Assembly (NCBI RefSeq): GCF_022690685.1
Contig: NZ_JALCYY010000028.1
Location: forward strand, 1-64,000
DNA length: 64,000 nt
Reading direction: 5' to 3'
Source of the DNA: Anaeromyxobacter terrae
GTDB lineage: Bacteria; Myxococcota; Myxococcia; Myxococcales; Anaeromyxobacteraceae
Both the position numbers and the translations under genes were made by a program. The number at the start of each line of letters is the position of its first letter. The stretch's first letter is position 1. The notes beneath the pieces were generated by a model that was not told the DNA's origin, searched no databases, and saw nothing but the letters and a program-made list of their open reading frames with translations. Positions 28,012 through 36,552 of this stretch are shown piece by piece.

Positions 28012-29757
28012 CTACCCCGCGCGGAGCTGTCGCTCCACGAGCCGCTGGTACAGGCCGCCACGGGCCACGAGCTCGCGATGGGGGCCCGACTCCACAATCA
28101 GTCCGCCCTCGATCACCACCACGCGATCGGCGCTCGCCACCGTCGAGAGCCGGTGGGCGATGATCACCGTGGTGCGGCCGGTCATGAGGCGCGCGAGCGC
28201 GTCCTTCACGAGCGCCTCGGACTCCGCATCGAGCGCGCTCGTCGCCTCGTCCAGGAGAAGGATGCGCGGGTCCTTGAGGACGGCGCGCGCGATGGCGAGC
28301 CGCTGGCGCTGCCCGCCGGAGAGCTGCTGGCCGCGCTCGCCGACGCGCGTCGCGTAGCCCTCCGGGAACCCGCGCACGAACGCGTCCGCGTGGGCTGCGC
28401 GGCAGGCGGCCACCACCTCCTCGTGCGTTGCGGCCGGCCGGCCGTAGCGCACGTTCTCCTCCACCGACGCGGAGAAGAGCGTGGGCTCCTGCGGGACGAC
28501 GCCGATCTGCGCCCGCAGCCAGGTGGGATCGAGGGTGCGCAGGTCATGGCCGTCGAGCGTGAGCCGGCCCTGGCCCGGGTCGTAGAGCCGGCCGAGGAGC
28601 GCCGCGACGGTGGACTTGCCCGAGCCGGAGGGGCCGACGAGCGCGACCACCTCGCCCGGAGCGATGTGCAGGTCGATCCCGCCCAGCACCTCGACGTCCG
28701 GGCGCGCGGGGTAGGAGAACCGCACCCCCTCGAGCGCGATGCGCCCCTCGCAGCGCGCCGGCCGGAGCCCGCCCGCGACCGGCATCTCCGGCACTCGGTC
28801 CATGAGCGCGAACACCCGCTCCGCCGCGCCGATGCCCTTCATCGCCTCCGCCCACAGGTCGGCGAGGCCGCCGAGGCTCATGGCGATGAGGAGCGTGTAG
28901 ACGAGGAACGCGGTGAGCGCGCCAGCGGTGAGGTCGCCGCGCGCGACGAGCTGGCCGCCGTAGCCGAGCACCGCGGCGATGGCGAGGTAGACGCCCGCCG
29001 AGGCGCCGCCCATGAAGAGCGAGCCCGCCCTCGCGCGCCGGCGCGCGGCGTCGTAGGAGGCGGCGATGGCGGCGTCGTAGCGACCGCGCTCGGCGGGCTC
29101 GGCGTTGAAGGCACGCACGGTGCGCATCGCGGAGAGCGACTCCTCCGCGACGTGGGAGGCGTCGGCGAGCGCGTCCTGGTAGTGGCGCGCGAGCGCGCGG
29201 ACCTTGCGGCCGTAGAACACTGAGCCGACCGCGATGGGCGGCACGACGAGCAGCATCACCACGGTGAGGCGCGGGGAGGTGACGAAGAGGAGCCCGATGC
29301 CGCCGAGCGCGGTGATGGCGTGGCGGAAGACCATCGACACGTTCGCGGCGACGAGGCTCTGGATGGTGGCGGAGTCGGTGCCGAGCCGGGAGATGAGCTC
29401 GCCGGTGCGGGAGGAGTCGAAGAAGCCGATCTCCTGATCGAGGAGGCTCTGGTAGAGGCGCTCGCGCACGCGCCGCACGCCGCGCTCGCCCGCGAGCGAG
29501 AAGAGGATATGCCGGCCGGCGACGGCGAGGCCCTGCACGATCGCGATGACCGCGAGCACGCCCGCCGCCCGGGTGACCGCGCGCGGATCCTTGCCGGCGA
29601 TGGCGCCGTCCACGATGAGCCGGATGCCCTGCGGGTAGACGAGCGCGAGCCCCGCGCCGGCGATGAGGAGGACGGTGCCGAGCGAGAGCGCCGGCAGCTC
29701 CTCGCGGAGGAGGCCGCCGAGGCGGCGGAGGACGGGGGTGGGCGGGCGGGCGGCCAT
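28012..29757 (-). CDS. ABC exporter, fused membrane and ATPase domains (MsbA-like)
   Basis: A 581-residue half-transporter. Six membrane segments lie within about 20-305, including the coupling-helix region DQEIGFFDSSRTGEL. The ATPase domain has Walker A GPSGSGKS (375-382), LSGGQ (479-483), Walker B ILLLDEA (499-505) and the H-loop IIAHRLS. Fusion in this order is typical of type IV exporters for lipids, glycolipids or peptides. It would work as a homodimer at the inner membrane. Placement between a WecA-like enzyme and wzb suggests export of a lipid-linked glycan or lipid, but MsbA-like substrate choice cannot be read from sequence. Confidence 0.9.
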   Translation of the reverse strand: MAARPPTPVLRRLGGLLREELPALSLGTVLLIAGAGLALVYPQGIRLIVDGAIAGKDPRAVTRAAGVLAVIAIVQGLAVAGRHILFSLAGERGVRRVRERLYQSLLDQEIGFFDSSRTGELISRLGTDSATIQSLVAANVSMVFRHAITALGGIGLLFVTSPRLTVVMLLVVPPIAVGSVFYGRKVRALARHYQDALADASHVAEESLSAMRTVRAFNAEPAERGRYDAAIAASYDAARRRARAGSLFMGGASAGVYLAIAAVLGYGGQLVARGDLTAGALTAFLVYTLLIAMSLGGLADLWAEAMKGIGAAERVFALMDRVPEMPVAGGLRPARCEGRIALEGVRFSYPARPDVEVLGGIDLHIAPGEVVALVGPSGSGKSTVAALLGRLYDPGQGRLTLDGHDLRTLDPTWLRAQIGVVPQEPTLFSASVEENVRYGRPAATHEEVVAACRAAHADAFVRGFPEGYATRVGERGQQLSGGQRQRLAIARAVLKDPRILLLDEATSALDAESEALVKDALARLMTGRTTVIIAHRLSTVASADRVVVIEGGLIVESGPHRELVARGGLYQRLVERQLRAG

Positions 29758-29835
29758 CGAGCGGGTGTCTTAACCCGGGGCGCAGCCGCTCGCCCTCGCG
29801 ACGCGGTCGAGGTCCGACCGCGAGCCGAAGAGAAT

Positions 29836-29858
29836 CCGCTCACTCGAAGGGTGAGCGG
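29836..29858. repeat. Short palindrome, probable deletion derivative of the interspersed repeat
   Basis: CCGCTCAC (29836-29843) pairs perfectly with GTGAGCGG (29851-29858) across a 7-base loop. Outer arms match the repeat family and TCGAAGG resembles part of its interior, as if the centre had been lost. It lies in the 108-bp gap between the second wecA-like gene and the ABC exporter gene, on the same transcript. Confidence 0.55.
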
Positions 29859-29865
29859 AGGACGG

Positions 29866-31359
29866 TCAGCGCCTGAAGCCCACGACCCGTCGGAGCCCGT
29901 CCAGCGGCGTCACCGTCGCCGGCCGGTCGATGCGCTCGAGCGCGTCGGCGAGGTGCTCGCAGAGGAGCTCGAGGGCGATCTCGGTGTCCCGGTCGATGGA
30001 GGCCCGCCCGTCGTCCCAGCCCAGCTCGACGTGCCTGTCGCCCGGCCGCTCGGGCAGGACACCGTAGCGCGCGCGGAAGAGCTCGTCCGCAGCCGGCGCG
30101 TCGAACCCGCGCGTGTACGCGTCCGCGTTCGCCGCGTCGTCAGCGAGGTGCAGCGCGACCGCGCGTGCGCCCAGGACCGCCGCCCCGAGCTGCAGCGCGG
30201 TCCAGACGTCGTCCAGCCCGCGCGCCTCCCGGAGCGTCGCGCCCAGCCGGCGGATGGCCCCGCGGAGCTCGAGGTTACGCCTGCGGTCCACGAGCATCCG
30301 CTGCGTGTCCTCGAGCTTCACGTTCACGAAGCCGAGGCGCCGCAGCGCGAGGTAGCCGACCGCGGCGAGCGCGAGGAGGAACCAGATCGCCTGCGACGCC
30401 GACGCGTAGGTGACCGAGATGGCCGCGGCGCCGAGCAGAGCGGAGGCGCCGTAGATGACGAGCACCGTCTGCCGGTGGCCGAGGCCGAGGGCGAGGAGCC
30501 GGTGGTGGATGTGGCCGCGGTCCGCCGAGAACAGCGGCGCGCCGCGCGCGGCCCGCCGGGCCATGGCGAGGAGCGTGTCGGCGATGGGGATGCCGAGGGC
30601 GATGATGGGGACTAGGAGCGCGACCGCGCTGGAGGACGCGCGGTTCGTCTGGATGGCGGTCGTCGCGAGCACGAACCCCAGGAACATCGACCCCGTGTCG
30701 CCCATGAAGATGGTGGCCGGGTTGAAGTTGTAGAAGAGGAACCCGAGCACCGCGCCGGCGAGCGCGGCGGTGAAGAGCACCATGAGCGGCGCGCCGCCCC
30801 GCAGGGCGATGGCGCAAGTGGTGAGGACCGCGATGAGCGCCACCCCGCCCGCGAGGCCGTCGAGGCCGTCGATGAGGTTGAGCGCGTTGATGACGCCGGC
30901 GATCCAGAGCAGCGTGAACGGGAGCCCGAGGAGGCCGAGCGGGATGTCCGCGCCGAACGGGTTCGCGATGACGTCGATGCGGTAGCCGAGCCAGTACATG
31001 AGCCCGGCGACCGCGAACTGGACCGCGAACTTGGTCTTCGCGTTCGCGCCCTTGAGGTCGTCAAGGACGCCGAGCAGGGCGATGGCGAGCCCGCCTGCGA
31101 AGAGGCCGAACGCGCGGCGCGGCATCGCGTAGAACTGGCGGCCCACCTCGCTGTTCACGAAGAGGAGCGCGAGGAGCGGCGCGAAGAACGCCAGGACGAT
31201 GGCGATCCCCCCGAGCCGCGGAACGGGCTTGCCGTGGATCTTGCGGGAGGTGATGGCGTGATCGAGCAGGCCACGGCGGTGCGCGAACTCGCGAACGAAC
31301 GGCGTGAGGACCGCGCCCGTGGCGGTGGATGCGACAAAGGCGAGGGCGGCGGCTCTCAT
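29866..31359 (-). CDS. WecA/TagO-type polyprenyl-phosphate sugar-1-phosphate transferase with C-terminal extension (copy 2)
   Basis: A 497-residue paralogue of the protein at 12,632. It has the same PNPT motifs (LDDLKGANAKTKF, NALNLIDGLDGLAGG, FMGDTGSM, GHIHHRLL) in the first 345 residues, then the same soluble extension (RRLGATLREARGLDDVW through VELGWDDGRASID to LELLCEHLADAL). Identity looks highest in the membrane domain and in the last 40 residues of the extension. The ATG at 31359 aligns with the start of copy 1. It probably starts a second polysaccharide on undecaprenyl phosphate. Two such enzymes in 19 kb imply two polymers or alternative first sugars. Confidence 0.88.
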   Translation of the reverse strand: MRAAALAFVASTATGAVLTPFVREFAHRRGLLDHAITSRKIHGKPVPRLGGIAIVLAFFAPLLALLFVNSEVGRQFYAMPRRAFGLFAGGLAIALLGVLDDLKGANAKTKFAVQFAVAGLMYWLGYRIDVIANPFGADIPLGLLGLPFTLLWIAGVINALNLIDGLDGLAGGVALIAVLTTCAIALRGGAPLMVLFTAALAGAVLGFLFYNFNPATIFMGDTGSMFLGFVLATTAIQTNRASSSAVALLVPIIALGIPIADTLLAMARRAARGAPLFSADRGHIHHRLLALGLGHRQTVLVIYGASALLGAAAISVTYASASQAIWFLLALAAVGYLALRRLGFVNVKLEDTQRMLVDRRRNLELRGAIRRLGATLREARGLDDVWTALQLGAAVLGARAVALHLADDAANADAYTRGFDAPAADELFRARYGVLPERPGDRHVELGWDDGRASIDRDTEIALELLCEHLADALERIDRPATVTPLDGLRRVVGFRR

Positions 31360-31581
31360 GTCCGCCTCCAACGCGCGTCCCTGACCGCGGACAGAGCGTC
31401 CGCGTAATGATTCCTGATCCGGATCATGTGCTGCGGCCCCCCGGCCTTGCTGCCGCTCCCGCTCAGTGCACCTGCACCAGCGGTGCAAGCGCCCTTCTAG
31501 CATGCGGGCAGACGAGCGCCATAGGGGGTCCGGGGGACACGGTACGAAAAGCGAGCGAGGGTGAAGGCGGTGCTCGCCGCG

Positions 31582-32814
31582 TCAGGCCGTCGCCGCCCCA
31601 GCGACGCCCGGCACAGTGCACAACTCCTCGAGAAGTCCCTTGAAACGCGCGGTTGCCACCCGGCGCGCGTAGCGCTGCTCGAGCACTGCCCGCGCGCGTT
31701 CGCCCATGGCGATGCGCAGATCGTGATCGTCCGCCAGCTCGGCGATGGCCGACGCTAGCCCTTCGGCGTCCCCATTTCGCAGGACACGCCCGCAATCGTG
31801 CCGCACGATCGTGCGCGCGACTTCACTCCCTTCCGGCCCGACGAAGAGCGCGGGCCGGCCCGCTGCCATGATCCCGTAGAGCTTCGACGGCTCGATGAGC
31901 CCCTCGATCTCGGGCGAGAGACCGATGAGGTGCAGGTCGCCCGCGGAGAGCGATTCCGCGAGCCGCTCGCGCGCCTGGTAGGGCTCGAGCCGCAGGTTCG
32001 GCAGCTCCCGCGCCGCGGCCTCGACGTCGCGCTTCCTGGCGCCGTCGCCGATGAAGACGAACGCGACGTCCCGCCTGTCCCTCAGCCGTCGCGCGGCGCC
32101 GAGGAGCGTCGCGATGTCGTGCGCCAGGCCCATGTTCCCCGAGTACATGACGACCGTGCGCGCCCCGTTCGCGAGGCCGTCCCGGAGCGAGTTGCGCCCG
32201 TGCTCGACGGGATGGACCGCAGCGGCGTCCGCCCAGTTCGGGATGACGCTGATGCGGGCCGGATCGGCACCGGACGCGACGCATCGCTCGCCCATGACTT
32301 CCCCGAGCACGACGACGCGGTCCGCGCGGCGCATCACCGCACGCGAGGCCGCTGCCATCATGCGCGTGAGCGGCGAACGTGGCCCGAGCGCGCCGAAGGC
32401 GACCGCAACGTCGGGATAGAGATCCTGGACCCAGTACACGAGCCGGCTTCGCTTCGGCCCCTTCAGCGCGGCGGCCGCCGCCGCAATCAGCGGCGGCGTC
32501 GTCATCGCAATCATGACGTCGTGCCGGGGAAGCCTCGCGAGCGCAGCGCCCGCCGTCGCGTAGAAGCTCGCGTAGTCCATGCCGCGATGCAGGAGAGTTC
32601 GCTTTCCGAGGGACGTCGCGGACGCTCGAACGATCTGGACCCCACGATGCTCGTCTCGCGCACCGAGCTGCTTTCCGCCCAGGTAACTCCCGCGTCCTGA
32701 GAGCGCAGTCACCTCGACACCCGAGGCTGCGAGATCCTCCGCGAGGTCGGTCGCGATCTGGGATGTGGCGGAGAGGTCGGGGTGGAAGAACTGGTTCAGG
32801 AGCAGGACGCGCAC
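31582..32814 (-). CDS. Family 4 glycosyltransferase, WbuB-like
   Basis: A 410-residue GT-B enzyme. The N-terminus MRVLLLNQFFHPDLSATSQ is characteristic of WbuB/WcaI-type transferases of O-antigen and colanic acid clusters. The donor site shows SPEIEGLIEPSKLYGIMAAG with the E-x7-E type arrangement. No signal peptide; hydrophobic patches suggest peripheral membrane association. WbuB-like enzymes often add the second sugar (L-FucNAc or fucose) to HexNAc-PP-undecaprenol, which would fit the neighbouring WecA-like enzyme and the GDP-fucose genes, but donor use is inference. It is separated from the WecA-like gene by 222 bp and from the divergent GDPD gene by 417 bp. Confidence 0.87.
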   Translation of the reverse strand: MRVLLLNQFFHPDLSATSQIATDLAEDLAASGVEVTALSGRGSYLGGKQLGARDEHRGVQIVRASATSLGKRTLLHRGMDYASFYATAGAALARLPRHDVMIAMTTPPLIAAAAAALKGPKRSRLVYWVQDLYPDVAVAFGALGPRSPLTRMMAAASRAVMRRADRVVVLGEVMGERCVASGADPARISVIPNWADAAAVHPVEHGRNSLRDGLANGARTVVMYSGNMGLAHDIATLLGAARRLRDRRDVAFVFIGDGARKRDVEAAARELPNLRLEPYQARERLAESLSAGDLHLIGLSPEIEGLIEPSKLYGIMAAGRPALFVGPEGSEVARTIVRHDCGRVLRNGDAEGLASAIAELADDHDLRIAMGERARAVLEQRYARRVATARFKGLLEELCTVPGVAGAATA

Positions 32815-33231
32815 ATTTTCCCCAGCGGCAACTCACCCGGCGTGATGGGGACTCACGCCGCACGCGCGCGTAGCGCGGTAGGCAATGAGGGCGAGCGTGT
32901 TCGCGCCAGTGCGCAATCGACCCAACGGCAGCGCTCGATTCCCGTTCTCCCGAAGGCCATATATCACGGGCGCGGAACGTTCACCAGGCAGGGACCGAGC
33001 GCATGAAGCGAGAGCGACGCTAAGGGATTGTCCGCGAAATGCGGGAGCGCCTGATCTCCGACACGTGCACCGCCGCCAAAGACCTTGTGAACGTCTCAGG
33101 GGTGGAATGGCGGCACCTTCGCGACACTTTCCTGCAGATGACCGAGGCCCGGAAGGCACGAGCAGCTTGCTCATGATCATCCTTTCTGCCCTGCCTGGAA
33201 TCCGGTTCCCATGCGGTAGCATGCGGGCGCC
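32815..33231. other. Divergent intergenic region between a GT4 gene and a GDPD gene
   Basis: 417 bp with no supported gene. It should contain promoters for the leftward glycosyltransferase and the rightward GDPD lipoprotein. The sequence AGGCACGAGCAGCTTGC near 33155 resembles a sigma-54 site, but its GG-GC spacing is two bases too long, so I do not call it. Several short frames here lack any recognisable domain. Confidence 0.45.
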
Positions 33232-34638
33232 ATGAAGATTCCGCTGACGATCGCCTCGTTGGTGCTCCTCGCTTGCAGCGGTGCCGAGCCGTTACCGCAC
33301 ACAGCATGGGACGATGCGCCGCGCCCGCTCATCATCGGCCACCGTGGGTCAGGGAACGTATCCGCGCCCGAAAATACCTTCGCTGCCTTCGAAGCCGCGG
33401 CCGCCGCACGGACAGCCATCGAGACGGACGTCCAGCGCACCGCGGACGGCGCGCTCGTCCTGATGCACGACGATTCCGTAGATCGAACGACCGGCGTGAC
33501 CCTCGGGAACGTTTCGAGCCTCACGCTCGCGCAGATCGCCACCCTGGATGCCTCCCAGGTCTACCGTCCCGACATCTTCTCGCCTCAGCGCGTTCCGCTG
33601 TTCGACGAGTATCTCCAGCGATACGGAGCCGAGAGCCTGCTCGCTCCCGAGATCAAGCCATCGACGGGCCCGGCCGGCACCGAGGCGGCGAGGCTGATCA
33701 GGAAATATGCGCTTCAATCTCGCGTGATCGGCTATTCGTTCGCCGCGGAGCAGCTCATCGCCATGCGGCGCGTCGATGCGGGCATCCCGCTCGTGCTCAT
33801 CGCCACGGGCACCGTGACCCCTGCGACCGTCCTATCGCTCAGGCTGTGGGGCGTGTCGGTCGGTCGCAATGCGCTGACGCAGCAATACGTCGCCGACATG
33901 CACGCGATCCGGGCGAACGTGCTGACGTGGACCGTGTCCTCCCTCACGGAAGCCGAGCGGCTCGCGGCATGGGGCGTCGACGGTTTCGTGACCGACGATC
34001 CCGAGTATCTGGCGATGCTCATGAACAAGCGCACGCCCCCGGGAACCACAACCGTCCCGATTCCGTCCAGACTCCTGGGGTCTGGCTGGCTGAGCCACGC
34101 GACCACGTCGGGCTGGACGAAGGCAATCGTGGACGGGTTCGCGACGTTCGCGGGCCCGGGTACCGTCTCCGATGGAGCTTATTCGCACATCCAGGTTTCC
34201 GGCATCCGCACCGCGGACTCTCCCGCGACCCAGAAGATCAGCACCACGATCCGAGTGCAAAACGGGCCCACGAGCGGGGACGCGAGCCGTTACGTCGGCC
34301 TCAGGTTCGCGTGGACGACCGACAACGACACCGGGCTGCTCGGCACGACAGGGACGAACGGGTATTACGTCGCCTTGCGGCTGAGTGGCGCAGTCGAGCT
34401 GGTACGGGCGAAGGACGGCGCGATCGAGATCATCGCAAGAGGCACCTGGCCAGCACTCGTGCAGGGACAGGTCATCCCTCTGCGCGTCGATCTCGACGCC
34501 GCGAACGTCACCGTCACGCGCACCGACACGGGGGACGCCGTCTCTGCTACCGATACAACTCATGCGCGGGGCGGCTTCCTGAGCGTCTTCGGCGTCGGCG
34601 TCGTGCCGGCCGTCGGCGAGACATCGGTAACCTACTGA
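33232..34638 (+). CDS. Lipoprotein glycerophosphodiester phosphodiesterase with unknown C-terminal domain (copy 1)
   Basis: A 468-residue protein. The signal ends in LLAC with lipid Cys at 15, predicting a membrane-anchored, periplasm- or surface-facing enzyme. The GDPD TIM-barrel starts at LIIGHRGSGN; catalytic residues are visible as H37-R38, E47 (PENT), E64-x-D66 and H79 (HDD). GDPD enzymes cut glycerophosphodiesters to glycerol-3-phosphate and an alcohol. Residues about 270-468 form a second, beta-rich domain shared with the paralogue at 46,032 (GIRTAD-PA-Q-I-TT, RFAW-TDND, GAVELVR, TVTRTDTG, RGGF) that I do not recognise. The gene is on the opposite strand within an otherwise leftward glycosyltransferase run that encodes TagD and a TagF-like enzyme. 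Confidence 0.9.
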   Translation: MKIPLTIASLVLLACSGAEPLPHTAWDDAPRPLIIGHRGSGNVSAPENTFAAFEAAAAARTAIETDVQRTADGALVLMHDDSVDRTTGVTLGNVSSLTLAQIATLDASQVYRPDIFSPQRVPLFDEYLQRYGAESLLAPEIKPSTGPAGTEAARLIRKYALQSRVIGYSFAAEQLIAMRRVDAGIPLVLIATGTVTPATVLSLRLWGVSVGRNALTQQYVADMHAIRANVLTWTVSSLTEAERLAAWGVDGFVTDDPEYLAMLMNKRTPPGTTTVPIPSRLLGSGWLSHATTSGWTKAIVDGFATFAGPGTVSDGAYSHIQVSGIRTADSPATQKISTTIRVQNGPTSGDASRYVGLRFAWTTDNDTGLLGTTGTNGYYVALRLSGAVELVRAKDGAIEIIARGTWPALVQGQVIPLRVDLDAANVTVTRTDTGDAVSATDTTHARGGFLSVFGVGVVPAVGETSVTY

Positions 34639-34746
34639 GCAGCTGCCCTGACGCTCGTCACGCTTCAGCGCTCACCACGGCGCTGATGGTGTCCTCGAAC
34701 GGCGCACCGCAACCCGACTCCCAGGGAGAGGCTCACGAGCGGACGT

Positions 34747-35313
34747 TCATCCCGCCGCGTCGATATTGCGCTCCTTCACTTTGCGAGCGGGAACGCCGAC
34801 GTAAATGCCGTAAGGCTCGGTGTCACCGGACAAGACGGAGCCAGCACCGAGGATCGCGTGCGACGCAAGCCTGCTCCCAGGCAAGAGCACCGATTTCACC
34901 GCAGCCCACGCGCCGTCCTCGACGACGACTTCACGCACGATCAGATCGAAAGCTGGCTTCGACCAGTCGTGGTTGCCCGTTTCAATCATGCAGCCCTGCG
35001 AGAGGCATGCATTAGAGCCAATCGTCACGTTGGCAAGGGAGTCGATCCAGGCGCCCTCGCCGATCCAGCTGTCATTCCCGATTGTCAAATTCCACGGGTA
35101 TTTGACGCTGATGTGGTTCTTGAGCACCACTCCCTTTCCGATTCGCGCCCCAAACCAGCGAAGCAATCCCGCCTTGACCGTGGACGGCCACGGCATCCAC
35201 GTCTGTAGAAACACCCTGTTCAAAGCCATCCAGGCGAGCCGGACCCCGAGAGATCGTCCCGGGTCGTACCAGGCATTGTCGAACGCTGAAAGGTTCGTTA
35301 CGGGACGACTCAT
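34747..35313 (-). CDS. Hexapeptide-repeat acetyltransferase, WcaF-like
   Basis: A 188-residue left-handed beta-helix acyltransferase. It resembles colanic-acid WcaF: LSAFDNAWYDPGRS at the N-terminus, RWFGARIGKGVVLKN, then hexapeptide repeats (VTIGSNACLSQGCMIETGNHDW with the catalytic-type His, ILGAGSVLSGDTEPYGIYVGVPAR). It would O-acetylate a sugar of the repeat unit using acetyl-CoA. The ATG at 35313 aligns with the family start and overlaps the stop of the GT4 gene (35310-35313, ATGA). It ends the leftward glycosyltransferase run, 108 bp from the convergent GDPD gene. Confidence 0.87.
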   Translation of the reverse strand: MSRPVTNLSAFDNAWYDPGRSLGVRLAWMALNRVFLQTWMPWPSTVKAGLLRWFGARIGKGVVLKNHISVKYPWNLTIGNDSWIGEGAWIDSLANVTIGSNACLSQGCMIETGNHDWSKPAFDLIVREVVVEDGAWAAVKSVLLPGSRLASHAILGAGSVLSGDTEPYGIYVGVPARKVKERNIDAAG

Positions 35314-36485
35314 GCGACCTCCACCATCGAAGGCGGCGATCCGCCACCGAGAATCCAACGATACACGGAGAGCAGCTCCGCCCCGATCTTCGGCCAGGTG
35401 TATCGAGACTCTACGAGGGCACGTCCACGTTCGCCCATCTCCTCGAGCCTCATCCGAGGCGCAGAGAACAACTCGCACAGCACGCGCGCCAGGGACTCCG
35501 GTGTACCTTCGAAGACCCAGCCCGCACCGTGCTGGTCGACCGGGAAATTGCATCCCGCGCTCACGACCGCCGGCAGCTTCGCGGCCATCGCTTCGAGGAG
35601 CGCCACCGAAAACGCCTCATGCTGGGAAGGCAGAACGAACGCATCCGCCGCACGCAGCGCCGCCGACTTCACGAAGCCCTGGAGCGGGCCCGTGAACAAT
35701 ACGCGCTCACCGATCCCGAGATCGTGTACTCGGCGCGCCATCGTCGCCCCGAACCCGAGCTGATCAGGGCCAGCGACGACGAGGATCCATTCCGAATGGC
35801 CGGCCGCCTTATCCCGCTGCACGAGAGCCCAGGCGTCTATCAGTCGATCGAGACCCTTTACGGGATGCAATCGCGCCATGTAGAGGAGGATGCGCCGCGA
35901 CCGCGTCGCCGGGAATGCGTCATCGAACGCGCTCCGACCGGGAGACGAATGTTCGAGCTGCGCGTCGACCCCGTTCGGAATGATGGCGATCGGATTGCGA
36001 TATCCGGCGCGGCGAATGTCCGACGCTTCTGCCATCGTAAGCGCGTGCAGGCAAGGCGCGTTCCGCAGATTGGCATCCTCGATCGCCAACCGGAACAGCC
36101 TCTTCTTCCATGCCGAGCGGGTGAGAGCCATCGGGTGCAGCATCCCGTGAGGACTGACCAAGAGCGCACCGGCCGTGCGGCGGCGCCACGCACGAGCCAC
36201 CTGAGATGGCCAGGTGAACAAGCCATGGAGATGCATCACATCAGGCCCGAAGGCTGCGAGCGAACCGCGAAGGCGGGGCGCATATCCCAGCGCGGTTGGT
36301 CCGAGCACTAGGCACTCGGTCGTGGGAACGCCGCCCCAGGACACCGTCGCAGCCGACGAGTGGCGCACACCGAAAACCTGGGCGTCAGCGCCCTCGCTTC
36401 GTTGCGCCTGGGCCACAGCAAAGGCAACGGGGGGAATCCCGCCCCCCGCCTGCGATAAGACCCATGAAAGATGTCCAACCTTCAT
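35310..36485 (-). CDS. Family 4 glycosyltransferase
   Basis: A 391-residue GT-B enzyme. The ATG at 36485 gives a normal start (MKVGHLSWVLS-AGGG). Acceptor-side motifs include SPHGML and the linker IIPNGVD; the donor site is HEAFSVALLEAMAAKLPAVVS with the E-x7-E pair. This is a soluble or peripheral cytoplasmic enzyme that would extend the lipid-linked unit; sugar unknown. It lies between the TagF-like gene (67 bp upstream) and the WcaF-like gene, which it overlaps by four bases. Confidence 0.88.
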   Translation of the reverse strand: MKVGHLSWVLSQAGGGIPPVAFAVAQAQRSEGADAQVFGVRHSSAATVSWGGVPTTECLVLGPTALGYAPRLRGSLAAFGPDVMHLHGLFTWPSQVARAWRRRTAGALLVSPHGMLHPMALTRSAWKKRLFRLAIEDANLRNAPCLHALTMAEASDIRRAGYRNPIAIIPNGVDAQLEHSSPGRSAFDDAFPATRSRRILLYMARLHPVKGLDRLIDAWALVQRDKAAGHSEWILVVAGPDQLGFGATMARRVHDLGIGERVLFTGPLQGFVKSAALRAADAFVLPSQHEAFSVALLEAMAAKLPAVVSAGCNFPVDQHGAGWVFEGTPESLARVLCELFSAPRMRLEEMGERGRALVESRYTWPKIGAELLSVYRWILGGGSPPSMVEVA

Positions 36486-36552
36486 CCAGGCTCTCCAAGG
36501 TTTCGCGGCTCCTGGGCGAGGCGCGATCGGCCCTACCCACACCGGCCTGGCT

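Noticed and set aside
33150-33175. Sigma-54-like promoter before the first GDPD gene
   Set aside because: The GG and GC elements are two bases too far apart for the strict sigma-54 spacing.
34639-34746. Terminator between the first GDPD gene and the WcaF-like gene
   Set aside because: Only a 6-bp imperfectly spaced inverted repeat (CAGCGC/GCGCTG) and no T-tract.
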